Shown: one piece after another, positions 48,139 to 57,144 of the stretch
Position numbering within the stretch: position 1 is the stretch's first letter
Layout of the letters: each line of letters starts with the position of its first letter
Assembly (NCBI GenBank): GCA_003161575.1
Contig: PMOE01000072.1
Location: 153,744 to 217,743 of the forward strand
Origin: Acidimicrobiaceae bacterium
GTDB lineage: Bacteria; Actinomycetota; Acidimicrobiia; Acidimicrobiales; RAAP-2
Length of the DNA: 64,000 bases
Direction: 5' to 3'
Notes under the pieces: model-generated
What the model was told of the DNA's origin: nothing
Seen by the model: the letters and a program-made list of their open reading frames with translations, nothing else
Database searches by the model: none
Made by a program: the position numbers and the translations under genes

Positions 48139-49767
48139 TCACGAGGGATCGGGCTCACCTTCTCCAGCGACGAGGACCACCGGCGCCCCGAGACCCTCGG
48201 GAACGAGAGTCGGGGTTGACTTGTTGAGGACCTCGCCCCGGAAGAACGGAGGCCTTGCCGCTTCGTAGGCGAACATCAAGACGATGCCGAGAATCAAAGC
48301 ACCGATGTCGATGAGGAAGACCCCTCCGACGTGGTAGTGCGGTGGGAACGGCATGGTCCAGGTTGTGTAGCTGTTCACCGGGTTCCAGTAGTGGTAGAAG
48401 CTCCAGACCATGGCTCCCCACAGCATCAGGCCACCGATGATCGGGAGAATGCCCCGCATCCATAGGTGCCGCGCGTTGTGGCCCAGGGTCTTGCGGTAGT
48501 ACCAGGCAGAGGAGAATCCGGTGAGGCCGTAGTAGAAGGCGATCATCACTCCGAGGGCGGAAACCGAGTCGGCGATCACAGTGCCGGCGGAGACGAAGTT
48601 CAAGATGATGTAGAGAATGATCGAGATACCACCCATCGCCACGGTGGAGACCGTCGGCGTCAGGTGCTTCTTGTGCATCCTCGAAAACGCCTTGGGGATG
48701 GCCTTATACGTGGCCATCGAAAGCGTTGTCCGTGCGGTCGGCAGGATCGTGGTCTGGGTAGACGCCGCCGCGGAGCTGAGCACCATCAACAACAGGAGGT
48801 GGGACAAGAAGTTCCCGAACCCTGACGAACCGAAGATCGCGCTCCCAAGCCCCGAGAGCACGTCGTTCTGGTTGGCCGGGTTGCCGAGGCCAATGCCCTT
48901 CGTGCCCAGACCGGCGAAGGACTGTACCGAGAGGACCACCAACACATAGGTGGCCAGAAGGACGAGAGTCGAGAGCACGGCGGCACGCCCAGGGGTCCGC
49001 GACGCGTCGGCGGTCTCTTCATTGACCGAGACAGTCGTGTCCCATCCCCAGTAGATGAACAACATCAACGTGATGCCGTTGACGAAGGCGGAGGCCGATG
49101 AGATCTTGAACGGATTGAACCATGACAGTGAGGGAACAAGGTGCCCGACCGGCGCAGTGCCCGAACCGACCTTGACCAGGGCCACGACCGAGAGCAGCAC
49201 CAGCATTGTCAGCTCGATGCCCAACAGCGCCTTTTGCATGTTCGCCGACACTTCGATGCCCCGGTAACAGATGTAGGTCATCGCCACGATCCACAGGATC
49301 CCGACGAGGAGCACCCAGCCGCTGGACGGGTCGTGACCGATACCGTTGGCCCCAAAGAGTAAGAACAGGTATTGCCCGGCGATCTGGGCCAGGCTGGCCA
49401 TAACCAGGATGTCGGCGGCCACGATGCCCCAACCGCCCAACCACCCTGTCCTTGGTCCAAAAGCCCGGGAGGCCCAAGTGAACGTGGTGCCACAGTCCGG
49501 GTCCGCCTTGTTCAGCTCGTTGTAGGCGAAGGCGATGAACAGCATCGGGATAAAGGCCAAGATCGTGACGATCGGCGCCTGCAGTCCGATCGCCACGACG
49601 ACGAAGCCGAGGGTCGCCGCCAGACTGTACGCGGGTGCGGTGGAGGCAACCCCGATCACGGTGCTCGAGATGAGGCCGAGCGCACCCGATTTCAGACCTT
49701 TGTCAGTCGGCGTCTCCTCGGTGCCCCCAGAGCCCGATCCCATACCGTCGGCCAGCGTCTGCGCCAT
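48139..49767 (-). CDS. APC-family amino acid permease
   Basis: 542 residues with about 12-14 transmembrane helices. The APC signature is in helix 1, 'GLISSTVIGVASTAPAYSLAATLG', with the unwound G-S/A-G-type break, followed by the conserved 'YNELNKADPDCGTTFTWASRAFG' segment (split across about 80-105). It imports amino acids or polyamines by proton symport or exchange. ATG 49767 was chosen because GGGAGG lies 6-7 nt upstream; 69 upstream residues in frame are unsupported. It is monocistronic, with a long upstream region containing an inverted repeat. Confidence 0.88.
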   Translation of the reverse strand: MAQTLADGMGSGSGGTEETPTDKGLKSGALGLISSTVIGVASTAPAYSLAATLGFVVVAIGLQAPIVTILAFIPMLFIAFAYNELNKADPDCGTTFTWASRAFGPRTGWLGGWGIVAADILVMASLAQIAGQYLFLLFGANGIGHDPSSGWVLLVGILWIVAMTYICYRGIEVSANMQKALLGIELTMLVLLSVVALVKVGSGTAPVGHLVPSLSWFNPFKISSASAFVNGITLMLFIYWGWDTTVSVNEETADASRTPGRAAVLSTLVLLATYVLVVLSVQSFAGLGTKGIGLGNPANQNDVLSGLGSAIFGSSGFGNFLSHLLLLMVLSSAAASTQTTILPTARTTLSMATYKAIPKAFSRMHKKHLTPTVSTVAMGGISIILYIILNFVSAGTVIADSVSALGVMIAFYYGLTGFSSAWYYRKTLGHNARHLWMRGILPIIGGLMLWGAMVWSFYHYWNPVNSYTTWTMPFPPHYHVGGVFLIDIGALILGIVLMFAYEAARPPFFRGEVLNKSTPTLVPEGLGAPVVLVAGEGEPDPS

Positions 49768-50164
49768 CGTTGCCCTCCCATACGACGTCTCGGGGAACGA
49801 TAACCTGGCGGCGTCCACACCGCACCGATTCTCTTGAGAGTTCCGACCGAGGACGACTCCAAGCAAAACGATTTCGTCGTTTTCAGCAGAAATACCGCTG
49901 AGCACGCCGGATTCAGGCCGAGGACCTTGCCCGATTCCTTGCCCGGCGACGGTGCCGGCCGGGGGTCCGTCCACCCGCGTCGAAGCGAGCCGCCACGCAA
50001 AACCGCCAGTACGCCCGGACTCGCCGGCGCGCAGGGGCCAGCACGACAGAATGGAAAGGTTCGAGGTTTCCCTTCGACGTCGCGGTGTCAGACCGTCAAG
50101 GGCGTCGCCGTAGACGATCGGACTCGACGTTCAGACGAAGGATCCGGGCGAGGGTGCGGACCCA
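49768..50164. other. 397-bp region upstream of the APC permease gene
   Basis: No gene recognised. It contains an AT-rich perfect inverted repeat AAAACGA-TTTCG-TCGTTTT (49865-49883), about 100 bp before the permease start. This could be an operator or the terminator of an upstream transcript. Confidence 0.4.
49865..49883. promoter_or_regulatory. inverted repeat AAAACGA-N5-TCGTTTT
   Basis: Perfect 7-bp arms with a 5-nt spacer, notably A/T-rich in this GC-rich window. It is positioned like an operator about 98 bp upstream of the APC permease start codon. Which regulator binds it is unknown. Confidence 0.35.
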
Positions 50165-50905
50165 CTACTCGAACTTGACCGACGACCACGCCCGGGCGAT
50201 CGCCGGGTCGCCTTCTACCGTGATGCACGCCGCGTCGAACGGAAGCCGATTGATCATCCAGAGGTAGAGATCCGACGTCGTGGCCCGCACGACGACGTCG
50301 GCTCCTTTGATACCGGGCGCGCACTCGATGTGGTCAGGTGTCAGCGTCAATGTACTCGCCACCGGCCGGTCGCTCGCGGCCAGTGCGAGCACACCATTGA
50401 GCAGCGGCTGCGGCGTCACGGCCAGCTGATCGGGGACGAAGGAGATGAACTCGTCGATGCCGTCTTCGGCCAGTGCCGGATCGATCGGTCCGGGGTCGCC
50501 AGCGGCGTTCTCGGCGTCCCACCGGTGGACCACCGTCTCAAGGGCCATGCGCCGGAACCAGAACCGGGCCGGCTCGGGCCGGTTATCGCTCCAGTTCCAT
50601 ACCTTGTCGGAGGGATCGACGGCGGACAACTGTCCCACCAGGTCAGAAAGACCTGCGTCGTACCAGTCGGCCACGTCCTCGCCCTCGGGGGGCCGCTCGT
50701 AGAACTGGCGGCTCTCTTCACCCGACGCGACCCGGGTGCGAAGGAGTCCGGTCACCCATCGGTGGACCGAACCGGTATGTCCGACCAGTTCGCTCATCGT
50801 CCAATCCGGACAGCTCGGAACGGCCGCCGTCGGGACTCGACGGGCCGCGGCGCTGAGCCGGGGGCCGTCTCTGCGAAGGTGAGCGAGGGAGTCTTCGGGG
50901 TCCAT
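50165..50905 (-). CDS. maleylpyruvate isomerase-family mycothiol-dependent enzyme
   Basis: 246 residues. The N-terminal MDMPI domain has 'SCPDWTMSELVGHTGSVHRWV' (split about 31-51) with metal His43, and 'MALETVVHRWDAENA' with Glu123 and His127, the full His-Glu-His metal triad. The C-terminal SCP2-like domain ends the protein. Known members isomerise maleylpyruvate or conjugate mycothiol to electrophiles. AAGACT lies 6 nt before ATG 50905, indicating a leaderless transcript. Mycothiol is known only from Actinomycetota, supporting the lineage. Confidence 0.88.
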   Translation of the reverse strand: MDPEDSLAHLRRDGPRLSAAARRVPTAAVPSCPDWTMSELVGHTGSVHRWVTGLLRTRVASGEESRQFYERPPEGEDVADWYDAGLSDLVGQLSAVDPSDKVWNWSDNRPEPARFWFRRMALETVVHRWDAENAAGDPGPIDPALAEDGIDEFISFVPDQLAVTPQPLLNGVLALAASDRPVASTLTLTPDHIECAPGIKGADVVVRATTSDLYLWMINRLPFDAACITVEGDPAIARAWSSVKFE

Positions 50906-50911
50906 GACCAG

Positions 50912-50917
50912 AGTCTT
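50912..50917 (-). promoter_or_regulatory. candidate -10 box AAGACT
   Basis: AAGACT on the minus strand ends 6 nt before ATG 50905. It is the same hexamer and spacing as the dehydratase promoter at 22482-22487. Confidence 0.4.
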
Positions 50918-51071
50918 TCAGGAAGGGACTCCCGTTGCGGCCCCGAGATCGGGCGCCCCGGGAACTCTCTCGATGATCGGGGACGCGCCAAGGCCGTAGG
51001 ATTCGCCGGCGTTGGGCTACGCCTCTTTTGGCCTGGGCCACTCGCGTGACGGCGCGACGGCGCCGACGAGC

Positions 51072-51077
51072 CATGAT
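51072..51077 (+). promoter_or_regulatory. candidate -10 box CATGAT
   Basis: CATGAT ends 6 nt before GTG 51084, with no Shine-Dalgarno sequence. It supports this GTG as the start of a leaderless two-gene transcript. Confidence 0.45.
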
Positions 51078-51083
51078 CTGGGT

Positions 51084-51695
51084 GTGTCGAGACGATCCGC
51101 ATTGCGCCCAAGGGCGGCCGGGTTGGTGCTGACCCCGGGAGCGGGAGCCGGCCGCGACCATCCGACGCTCGTGGCCATCGACGATGCGCTCGGCCCCGAG
51201 GGCATCACGGTGGCCCGAATCGATTTCCCTTATCGCCTGGCCGGACGGCGGGCCCCCGACCGGGCGCCCGTGCTGATCGCCGCCGTCGTGGACGCGGCCA
51301 ACGCTCTGGCCGACAAGCTCGACGTGACCACCGATCAACTGGCGCTCGGCGGCCGCTCGATGGGAGGCCGGATGTGCTCTATGGCGGTCGCCGCTGGGCT
51401 AGAAGCGGCAGCACTGGTCCTGATCAGCTATCCCCTTCATCCCCCCTCCAGGCCCGAAAAGCTCCGCACCGAACATTTCGGGGGCATCACCGTCCCGTCC
51501 CTCTTCGTGTCGGGAACGAGGGACTCCTTTGCGACACCCGACGAACTCGAAGCGGCGACCCAGGGGATCCCCGGCCCGGTGACCCACGTGTGGCTGGAAG
51601 GTGGGGACCATGGCCTGCGTCGAAAAGACGACACCGTGGCCTCGGTGGTCTACGACTGGCTGACCGGCGGCGTCTCGTCCGCAGAGAACAAATGA
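51084..51695 (+). CDS. alpha/beta hydrolase (KANL3/Tex30-like)
   Basis: 203 residues. 'GLVLTPGAGAGRDHPTL' is the oxyanion region typical of the KANL3/Tex30-type hydrolases, the nucleophile elbow is GRSMGG, 'FVSGTRDSFATP' has the acidic residue, and 'EGGDHGLRR' the catalytic His. GTG 51084 was chosen from its -10 box; 24 upstream residues are unsupported. The stop overlaps the MFS start (ATGA), so the pair is translationally coupled. The substrate is unknown; a link to the exporter's cargo is possible. Confidence 0.82.
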   Translation: MSRRSALRPRAAGLVLTPGAGAGRDHPTLVAIDDALGPEGITVARIDFPYRLAGRRAPDRAPVLIAAVVDAANALADKLDVTTDQLALGGRSMGGRMCSMAVAAGLEAAALVLISYPLHPPSRPEKLRTEHFGGITVPSLFVSGTRDSFATPDELEAATQGIPGPVTHVWLEGGDHGLRRKDDTVASVVYDWLTGGVSSAENK

Positions 51696-52927
51696 ACGCC
51701 GGGTCGGAGTCGGATCGCGACCCCGACCGGCTGGTGCGCGCCCTCGCCCTAACCACGTTTCTCCAGTGGTTCGGTGCCAGCGCCATCCTGCCGCTCCTCC
51801 CGGTCTTCGTACGCCAGCGCGGCGGTTCCGACGCGGTAGTTGGTGCGGTAATGGCCGCCTTCTACGCGGCCGGTGTCCTGAGCCAATACCCGGCTGGCTG
51901 GCTCGCCGACCGGATCGGGCGACGCCCGGTGCTCCTCGTCGGTTTGCTCATCTACGCCGGAGCCAGCCTGGCCTTCTTGGCGCCGGTGAGTCCGATGGGC
52001 GACATCGGGCTGCGCGCCCTGCAAGGTATCGGGGCGGGCTCAGCCGAGGTCGCCGCCCTGGCCTTGATCTCTGGGGCGATTCCGCTCGAACGCCGCGGGC
52101 GGGCCTTCGGATCGATCTATCGGGGCCAGCTGGCCGGAATGGCAATCGGGCCATTGCTCGGCAGCTTGATCAGCGTCGGTTCGCTCGGCATTGTGTTCGC
52201 CGCCTCTGGTCTCACCTCGATCGCCGCGTGCATCCCGGTTTTCGTCGGAACCCAGCTCGCCCGTCAGGACCGGGCGCAATCTGCGGCCCGCCAGATCGGC
52301 CGACCGGGCCGGCTGACGCTCAATCGCTCCTTGGTGGGCTCGATCATGGCGGCTGCATCCCTCGGCCTGTTGATCGGCGTCTACGAGTCCTGCTGGACGC
52401 TCCTGCTTCATTACCGGCACGCCGCTGATTGGCAGATCGGGCTGAGCTGGACCTTGTTCGCCGTCCCGTTCGTCGTCATGGCCAAGCCCGGGGGGTGGCT
52501 GGCCGATCACTACGACCGGCGCTGGCTGGCCCTCGGCGGACTCACCTCCTCCATCGCTTTCTGTTTGAGTTATCCCTTTCTCCACAGCTTGGTGCTCCTG
52601 CTCGTCCTCGGCGGGATCGAAGCGGTCGGGATGGCCATCACGCTGCCGGCGGCCCAGTCGATGCTCACCCAGTCCTCCGGACCAAGTGAACTCGGGCGGG
52701 TCCAAGGGTTGTTCGCCACGAGCGAGACTGCGTCGATCGCCATCTCGGCTGCCTGTGGTGGCGCGCTGTTCGCGGTGGCCGACTGGGCGCCGTTCGTCGC
52801 GGGTGCCCTTGGGGCGGTGGCGATTGCGATCTTCTTGCCACTCGTGTGGGCGCCGGTGCGCGGACATGCAACGGGTGCAGCCAGCGAGCCATACCCCGAG
52901 CTCCTTCCCGGATCCTCGGGGTCATAG
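51692..52927 (+). CDS. MFS transporter
   Basis: 411 residues with 12 predicted helices. The loop 2-3 motif A is 'GWLADRIGRRPVLLVG', and helix 5 has the drug-exporter-like 'GIGAGSAEVAALALISGAIP' (split) before 'RGRAFGSIYRGQLAGMAIGP'. Length and motifs fit the DHA1-type drug:H+ antiporters. ATG 51692 overlaps the hydrolase stop by 4 nt. The substrate is not predictable. Confidence 0.88.
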   Translation: MNAGSESDRDPDRLVRALALTTFLQWFGASAILPLLPVFVRQRGGSDAVVGAVMAAFYAAGVLSQYPAGWLADRIGRRPVLLVGLLIYAGASLAFLAPVSPMGDIGLRALQGIGAGSAEVAALALISGAIPLERRGRAFGSIYRGQLAGMAIGPLLGSLISVGSLGIVFAASGLTSIAACIPVFVGTQLARQDRAQSAARQIGRPGRLTLNRSLVGSIMAAASLGLLIGVYESCWTLLLHYRHAADWQIGLSWTLFAVPFVVMAKPGGWLADHYDRRWLALGGLTSSIAFCLSYPFLHSLVLLLVLGGIEAVGMAITLPAAQSMLTQSSGPSELGRVQGLFATSETASIAISAACGGALFAVADWAPFVAGALGAVAIAIFLPLVWAPVRGHATGAASEPYPELLPGSSGS

Positions 52928-53602
52928 ACGGCCTGATGCCACCGGTCAACTTAGATACCGGGGCGCCCAGCATGAAAGCGGTTCTGACGTGACGGAGGGG
53001 CGGCAACGACCCAAGCGCCATTTGCCCATCGAGCACCTCGTCGCTGCGGCGGCCGACCACCTCGGAACAATCGCTTCGGGCCCGGGGTCACCCGAGTGGG
53101 GCAGCGTGCCACGCACCCGAGTGGAACAATCGCCGTTCATTTCAGAGAGGAGATCGCAGCGGTGACAGCCCGCTCCTCGAAGCCGGCCAACGGCTCCGGA
53201 GCGCAGACAGCAGCCGGCCCCGGCGAATTGCAGGAGTCGCCGGGGCCGCTCGGACAGACCGATTAGCTGCGTTCCGAACCTAGTCACTGCCGGGGCCCTC
53301 ATCCTCAGCGCCCCGGACCAGACGCATTATCCCTGGCCAGCGGCACGGACCGAACAGCTGGCCACGCCGGGATCCGCGAGCAACTCTGTGGGCTGGCCAC
53401 CGACGGAGGCGCCGGACGCTCAGGAACTCGAGTCCCCGCCTATCGGGTCCGGCCGCCCGGACCCCTCCGGCCACGATCGAAGGAGTGGTGGGTGGTCTGG
53501 CCCGTGCCGCGGTAGTTGAAGCCGACCTCTGGATGGTCTGCCAGAAGCCATCTCGGACGGCAACGACGATGACAAACAAGAGAGCACCGGGTGCGCGATG
53601 CC
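52928..53602. other. 675-bp region with only one doubtful small frame
   Basis: Between the convergent MFS and YkcB-like genes. No established family, RNA or mobile element was recognised. A 34-codon frame with a good ribosome-binding site is listed separately; the rest lacks supported coding signal. Confidence 0.4.
53162..53266 (+). CDS. possible 34-residue peptide
   Basis: GTG 53162 is preceded by GAGAGGAG (53145-53152) at 9 nt, and AACAAT about 30 nt further up could be a -10. The product is hydrophilic, rich in Gly/Pro/Ser/Gln, without a signal peptide or known motif. It may be a genuine small protein, or the remnant of the N-terminus of a lost gene. Support is limited to the initiation signal. 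Confidence 0.22.
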   Translation: MTARSSKPANGSGAQTAAGPGELQESPGPLGQTD

Positions 53603-55747
53603 CTAGTCGACCGACGTCTTTGTCACCTCGTAGAGGGTGCCGCTCGACGTCCCGCCGTAGGCGCTCGCCGGTACCGCGTTGCCGTGAGACTCGACCCACT
53701 GGTCGACCGCCGCCACGGTGGATCCGCCCCCGGAGCCCGCGGCGCCTGAGGGGATAGATCCGCCTCGAAGGCTCGGCCCGACGGCACCGATGCCCGGAGG
53801 CGGCCCGGTCGGAAAACCACCACTCGGGGCGCGTCGGGTGACGCCACCTCCGCCGCCCAGACCGCCCGCACCGGCTGCACGGGTACCGCCCGAACTCACA
53901 AGGACATAGCGGATCTTGCCTTCGGCCACGAGCTTCTTGAATGCGGCCAGCGTTGGGTACGGGTCGGATCCGTTGAACCCGCCCATCGAGATGACCGGGT
54001 CACCGGTGGCCAAGATGACAGGGGCCGCCGCCGCCGAGCCGTTGACCGCCACCAGCCAGGTCGCTCCGTCACGGTGGGCCACCAAGTAGTCGTCGAGGCC
54101 GGTGTTGGCTGAACTTCGTCCGCCCGATGCACCGCGGAGCTCGGCACCGCCGGCTAGGACGCCGGCAGCGCCGCCCGGGAATCCACCGCCTACAGCGCCG
54201 GGGAATCCACCGGTGCCCGATACCGTCGGTCCAGCTTCGGGATCGCCCCCGGTTGTGGCCTGCCCGAGCGTGGTAATCGAGTAGGCGGTCGGACCAGCCA
54301 GCGCGACGGCCACCGCCAGCGTCGCGGCACCGATGGCGAACCAGCGGCTCCGCACGACGTGGAAGAGGGCAAGGCAGAGGGCGGCGGCGGCGACAATCCC
54401 TCCGATGACGATCCCGGTCGCCAGGCCAGGGTCGTATCCCGGCGTACGGCTGAGCAATTCGGCGGCCAGGACGCCCGTGCCGAGCACCGCCGCCGGAAGC
54501 ACCCAACCCAGCCAACGCGATGTCCGACCGAGCTGCCACAAAGTCACCGAACCGCCCCCGACCAACGCGGCCAGGGCGGGGGCTAGCGCCACCGTGTAAT
54601 ACGGGTGGAAGATTCCCTGGGCTTCGCTGAATACGGCGAGGGTCAGCAGTGCCCAACCACCCCACAGGATGTAGCCGGCGCGCCGCCGGTCCGTCCGTGT
54701 CATCCGGCGCGTCCACCAAAGCCCGGCGACCAGGCCGACAAGGGCCAGGGGCACAAGCCACACGATCTGGCCACCAAGCTCCGCGTTGAACACGCGGAGC
54801 AGGCCGCTTGTGCCGGCGAACCCAGCACCACCGCCGGGCCCGCCCGTGGAGGGCCCGCCTGCGCTCCCGCCACTCCCAAATATCCGCGAGAAGCCGTTGT
54901 ACCCGAAGATGAGGTTCAGCTCGGAGTTTCCGGTGCTGCCACCAACATAGGGACGCGACCCCGCCGACCAGAGTTCCACCAATGCCACCCACCAGCCGGC
55001 CGCCACCGCGAGCGCCAGTCCGGCCCACAGTAGCTGGATGACCCGACGGCCCAGTTTGGGTGGTCCAAAGAGGAGGTACACCAAGGCAAAGGCTGGGAGG
55101 ACGATAAGGGCCTGAAGCATCTTGGTGGTGAACGCGAGACCCAAGATGGCCCCGCAGGCCACGAGCTTCCACGTGCGAGCGGTCTCGAGGGCCGACCACA
55201 GCGCCCAGGCCGATCCCACGAGCAACAATGTCAAGAAGGCGTCGGGATTGTTGTACCGGAACATCAACACTGCGACCGGCGTCAGGGCCATGGCGCTGCC
55301 CGCGAGCACCGCCGCTACCTCGCCCATCCATCGGCGCACCAGGTGGTAGAGGATCAGCACGGTCGCCACCCCGGCCAACGCTTCGGGCACGAGCATGCTC
55401 CACGTCGAAAAGCCGAAGGCCCGGGTGGACAGCTCCATCAACCACAACGCCGCCGGGGGTTTATCGACGGTGATGAAAGAACCCGGGTCAAAGGAACCGA
55501 ACAAGAAGGCCTTCCAGCTTTCGGTGCCACTTTTCACTGCTGCGGCGTAGAACGTGTTCCCCATGCCAACTCTTGAAAGTTGCCAGGTGTAGAAGAACGC
55601 CGAGACAAGTGTGAGTGCGGTCCGGGCCGGCAGCGACCAAACGGGGCGTCCCGGCCGGACCCACCAGCGTTCGTGCGGCGACGGGATGGGGTCGGGAATC
55701 GGGGGTGGCGATGGAGCGATTGCCGTCGGCTCCACTGTGACAGTCAT
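53603..55747 (-). CDS. YkcB-like GT-C membrane glycosyltransferase (ArnT/mannosyltransferase family)
   Basis: 714 residues. About 11-12 helices are preceded by 'FYAAAVKSGTESWKAFLFGSFDPGSFITVDKPP' (about 67-100), the extracytoplasmic loop typical of YkcA/YkcB-type putative mannosyltransferases. Gly/Ser-rich linkers ('GSGGSAGGPSTGGPGGG') surround a soluble C-terminal domain with 'GLDDYLVAHRDGATWLVAV' and 'VISMGGFNGSDPYPTL', which I associate with the YkcA/B C-terminal domain. It probably transfers a sugar from a polyprenyl phosphate made by the adjacent GT2-GtrA protein. ATG 55747 overlaps that gene's stop as ATGA. Confidence 0.85.
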   Translation of the reverse strand: MTVTVEPTAIAPSPPPIPDPIPSPHERWWVRPGRPVWSLPARTALTLVSAFFYTWQLSRVGMGNTFYAAAVKSGTESWKAFLFGSFDPGSFITVDKPPAALWLMELSTRAFGFSTWSMLVPEALAGVATVLILYHLVRRWMGEVAAVLAGSAMALTPVAVLMFRYNNPDAFLTLLLVGSAWALWSALETARTWKLVACGAILGLAFTTKMLQALIVLPAFALVYLLFGPPKLGRRVIQLLWAGLALAVAAGWWVALVELWSAGSRPYVGGSTGNSELNLIFGYNGFSRIFGSGGSAGGPSTGGPGGGAGFAGTSGLLRVFNAELGGQIVWLVPLALVGLVAGLWWTRRMTRTDRRRAGYILWGGWALLTLAVFSEAQGIFHPYYTVALAPALAALVGGGSVTLWQLGRTSRWLGWVLPAAVLGTGVLAAELLSRTPGYDPGLATGIVIGGIVAAAALCLALFHVVRSRWFAIGAATLAVAVALAGPTAYSITTLGQATTGGDPEAGPTVSGTGGFPGAVGGGFPGGAAGVLAGGAELRGASGGRSSANTGLDDYLVAHRDGATWLVAVNGSAAAAPVILATGDPVISMGGFNGSDPYPTLAAFKKLVAEGKIRYVLVSSGGTRAAGAGGLGGGGGVTRRAPSGGFPTGPPPGIGAVGPSLRGGSIPSGAAGSGGGSTVAAVDQWVESHGNAVPASAYGGTSSGTLYEVTKTSVD

Positions 55748-56961
55748 CGCTGGTCCGCCCTGAGGGCTGCCGGATCGGTTGTTACGGCCCGTACATGGGC
55801 CCGGAATATCCACGCCCGGAGGAGAACGAACCGACAAAGGGCGGCCACGGCGCTGGCCACGGCGAGGGCGCTCGCCTCGGCGATTGCTGAAGCCGGGACG
55901 AGGGCATTGACCGCGACCAAAGCCCCGGTGGTGAGGGCGAGGCTTGTGGCCAACACCGTCGCCGTCCCGACGACCGCCATCCGCCAACCAACGGCGTCGC
56001 GCTCACCGAAGGTGAAACGACTGTGGGCAATCGTGTTGCCGATGGTGCAAACGACGAGAGCGGCGGCATTGGCCAGGTACTCACCAAACGAAGCCCGAAG
56101 CAGAAGGTACAAGGCGAGGTAGGCGAGTGTGCTTACGATCCCGACCGAGGCGAATCGCCGGAGCCAGCCGGCATCTGTTTGGCGCCGCGTGCGGGAGGAT
56201 GGGGCGCAGTCGGGGCGTTGACGGGCCAATCGGCAGACGCCCTTGAAGTCGTCAACTGCGGTGCGGAATAAATCGACCCGCGAATCGGTATTGTCCACCC
56301 AATCGACGGGCACCTCATGGACCCGCAATCCGGCGCGTTCTGCCTGCACCAGCAGCTCGGTATCGAAGAACCATGCGTCATCTTCGATGAAGGGCAGGAG
56401 GTCTCGGGCAACCTCGGACCGCAACGCCTTGAAGCCGCACTGGGCATCAGTGAATCCATTGTGCAGCGCGGTGCGGACCAACAGGTTGTAAGAGCGCGAG
56501 ATCAGTTCTCGCTTCGGCCCGCGCACAACGTTGGCTCCCCGGGCCAACCGACTGCCGATTGCCACGTCGCTGTGCCCTGACACGAGGGGGGCGACCAGGG
56601 GGAGCAGGGCGTCCAGATCAGTCGACAGGTCAACGTCCATGTAGGCGACGATCGCGGCCTCGCTGGCTTCCCACGCCGCCCGGAGTGCCCGACCGCGACC
56701 TTTGCACTCGAGTCGGATTGCGTGCACCCCGCCCAGGGTGGCGACCAGGTCCTTGGCAATCGACCACGTCCGGTCCGTGCTGGCATTGTCGGCGATGGTG
56801 ACGATGGCCGGGAACGGGAAGCTGGTGTCGAGATATCGTCGGAGACGCCGAACACTTGCCGCGACCTCACCCTCTTCGTTGAACACCGGGACGACGATCT
56901 CGATCGAGCAATCCAGATCGGGCGGATCGATGACCGAAATCGCCGACGGCGCAGTGCTCAC
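55744..56961 (-). CDS. GT2 polyprenyl-phosphate glycosyltransferase fused to GtrA
   Basis: 405 residues. Residues about 20-250 form a GT2 domain: 'IEIVVPVFNEE', 'DNASTDRTW', the metal-binding DxD in 'AYMDVDLSTD' and 'DAQCGFKALR'. This is the pattern of dolichol-phosphate glucosyl/mannosyltransferases. Residues about 275-390 form a four-helix GtrA domain ('RFASVGIVSTLAYLALY', 'NTIAHSRFTF'), the proposed flippase partner. The fused protein could both make and flip the lipid-linked sugar used by the YkcB-like enzyme. GTG 56961 is 8 nt after CATAGT; TTG 56970 is the alternative start. Confidence 0.88.
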   Translation of the reverse strand: MSTAPSAISVIDPPDLDCSIEIVVPVFNEEGEVAASVRRLRRYLDTSFPFPAIVTIADNASTDRTWSIAKDLVATLGGVHAIRLECKGRGRALRAAWEASEAAIVAYMDVDLSTDLDALLPLVAPLVSGHSDVAIGSRLARGANVVRGPKRELISRSYNLLVRTALHNGFTDAQCGFKALRSEVARDLLPFIEDDAWFFDTELLVQAERAGLRVHEVPVDWVDNTDSRVDLFRTAVDDFKGVCRLARQRPDCAPSSRTRRQTDAGWLRRFASVGIVSTLAYLALYLLLRASFGEYLANAAALVVCTIGNTIAHSRFTFGERDAVGWRMAVVGTATVLATSLALTTGALVAVNALVPASAIAEASALAVASAVAALCRFVLLRAWIFRAHVRAVTTDPAALRADQR

Positions 56962-56969
56962 GGGACCCA

Positions 56970-56975
56970 ACTATG
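56970..56975 (-). promoter_or_regulatory. candidate -10 box CATAGT
   Basis: CATAGT on the minus strand ends 8 nt before GTG 56961 of the GT2-GtrA gene. It is the same hexamer and spacing as at 10439-10444. Confidence 0.4.
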
Positions 56976-57144
56976 AGGAGCCGAGGTAAGGGCCAGGCCT
57001 GAACAAGTTGTGAGTGAGCTGTGTGTTCTGAGACCGACACCAAACGGTCGCTCCGCAGCGGCGGGCAAGCCGCGTCGAGGGAGCGGTCGGCGCTGCCCTG
57101 TCCATCGGCCAGACTCGGGGCACACAGGCCGAGTCTTGGTCGGT

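Noticed and set aside
52946..53302. 118-codon minus-strand frame in the 675-bp gap
   Set aside because: No ribosome-binding site, no family pattern and Arg/Cys/Gly-rich composition typical of non-coding GC-rich DNA.
53408..53440. GGAACTCGAGTCC stretch reminiscent of a tRNA T-loop
   Set aside because: It is only a CTCGAG palindrome; no cloverleaf can be built around it.
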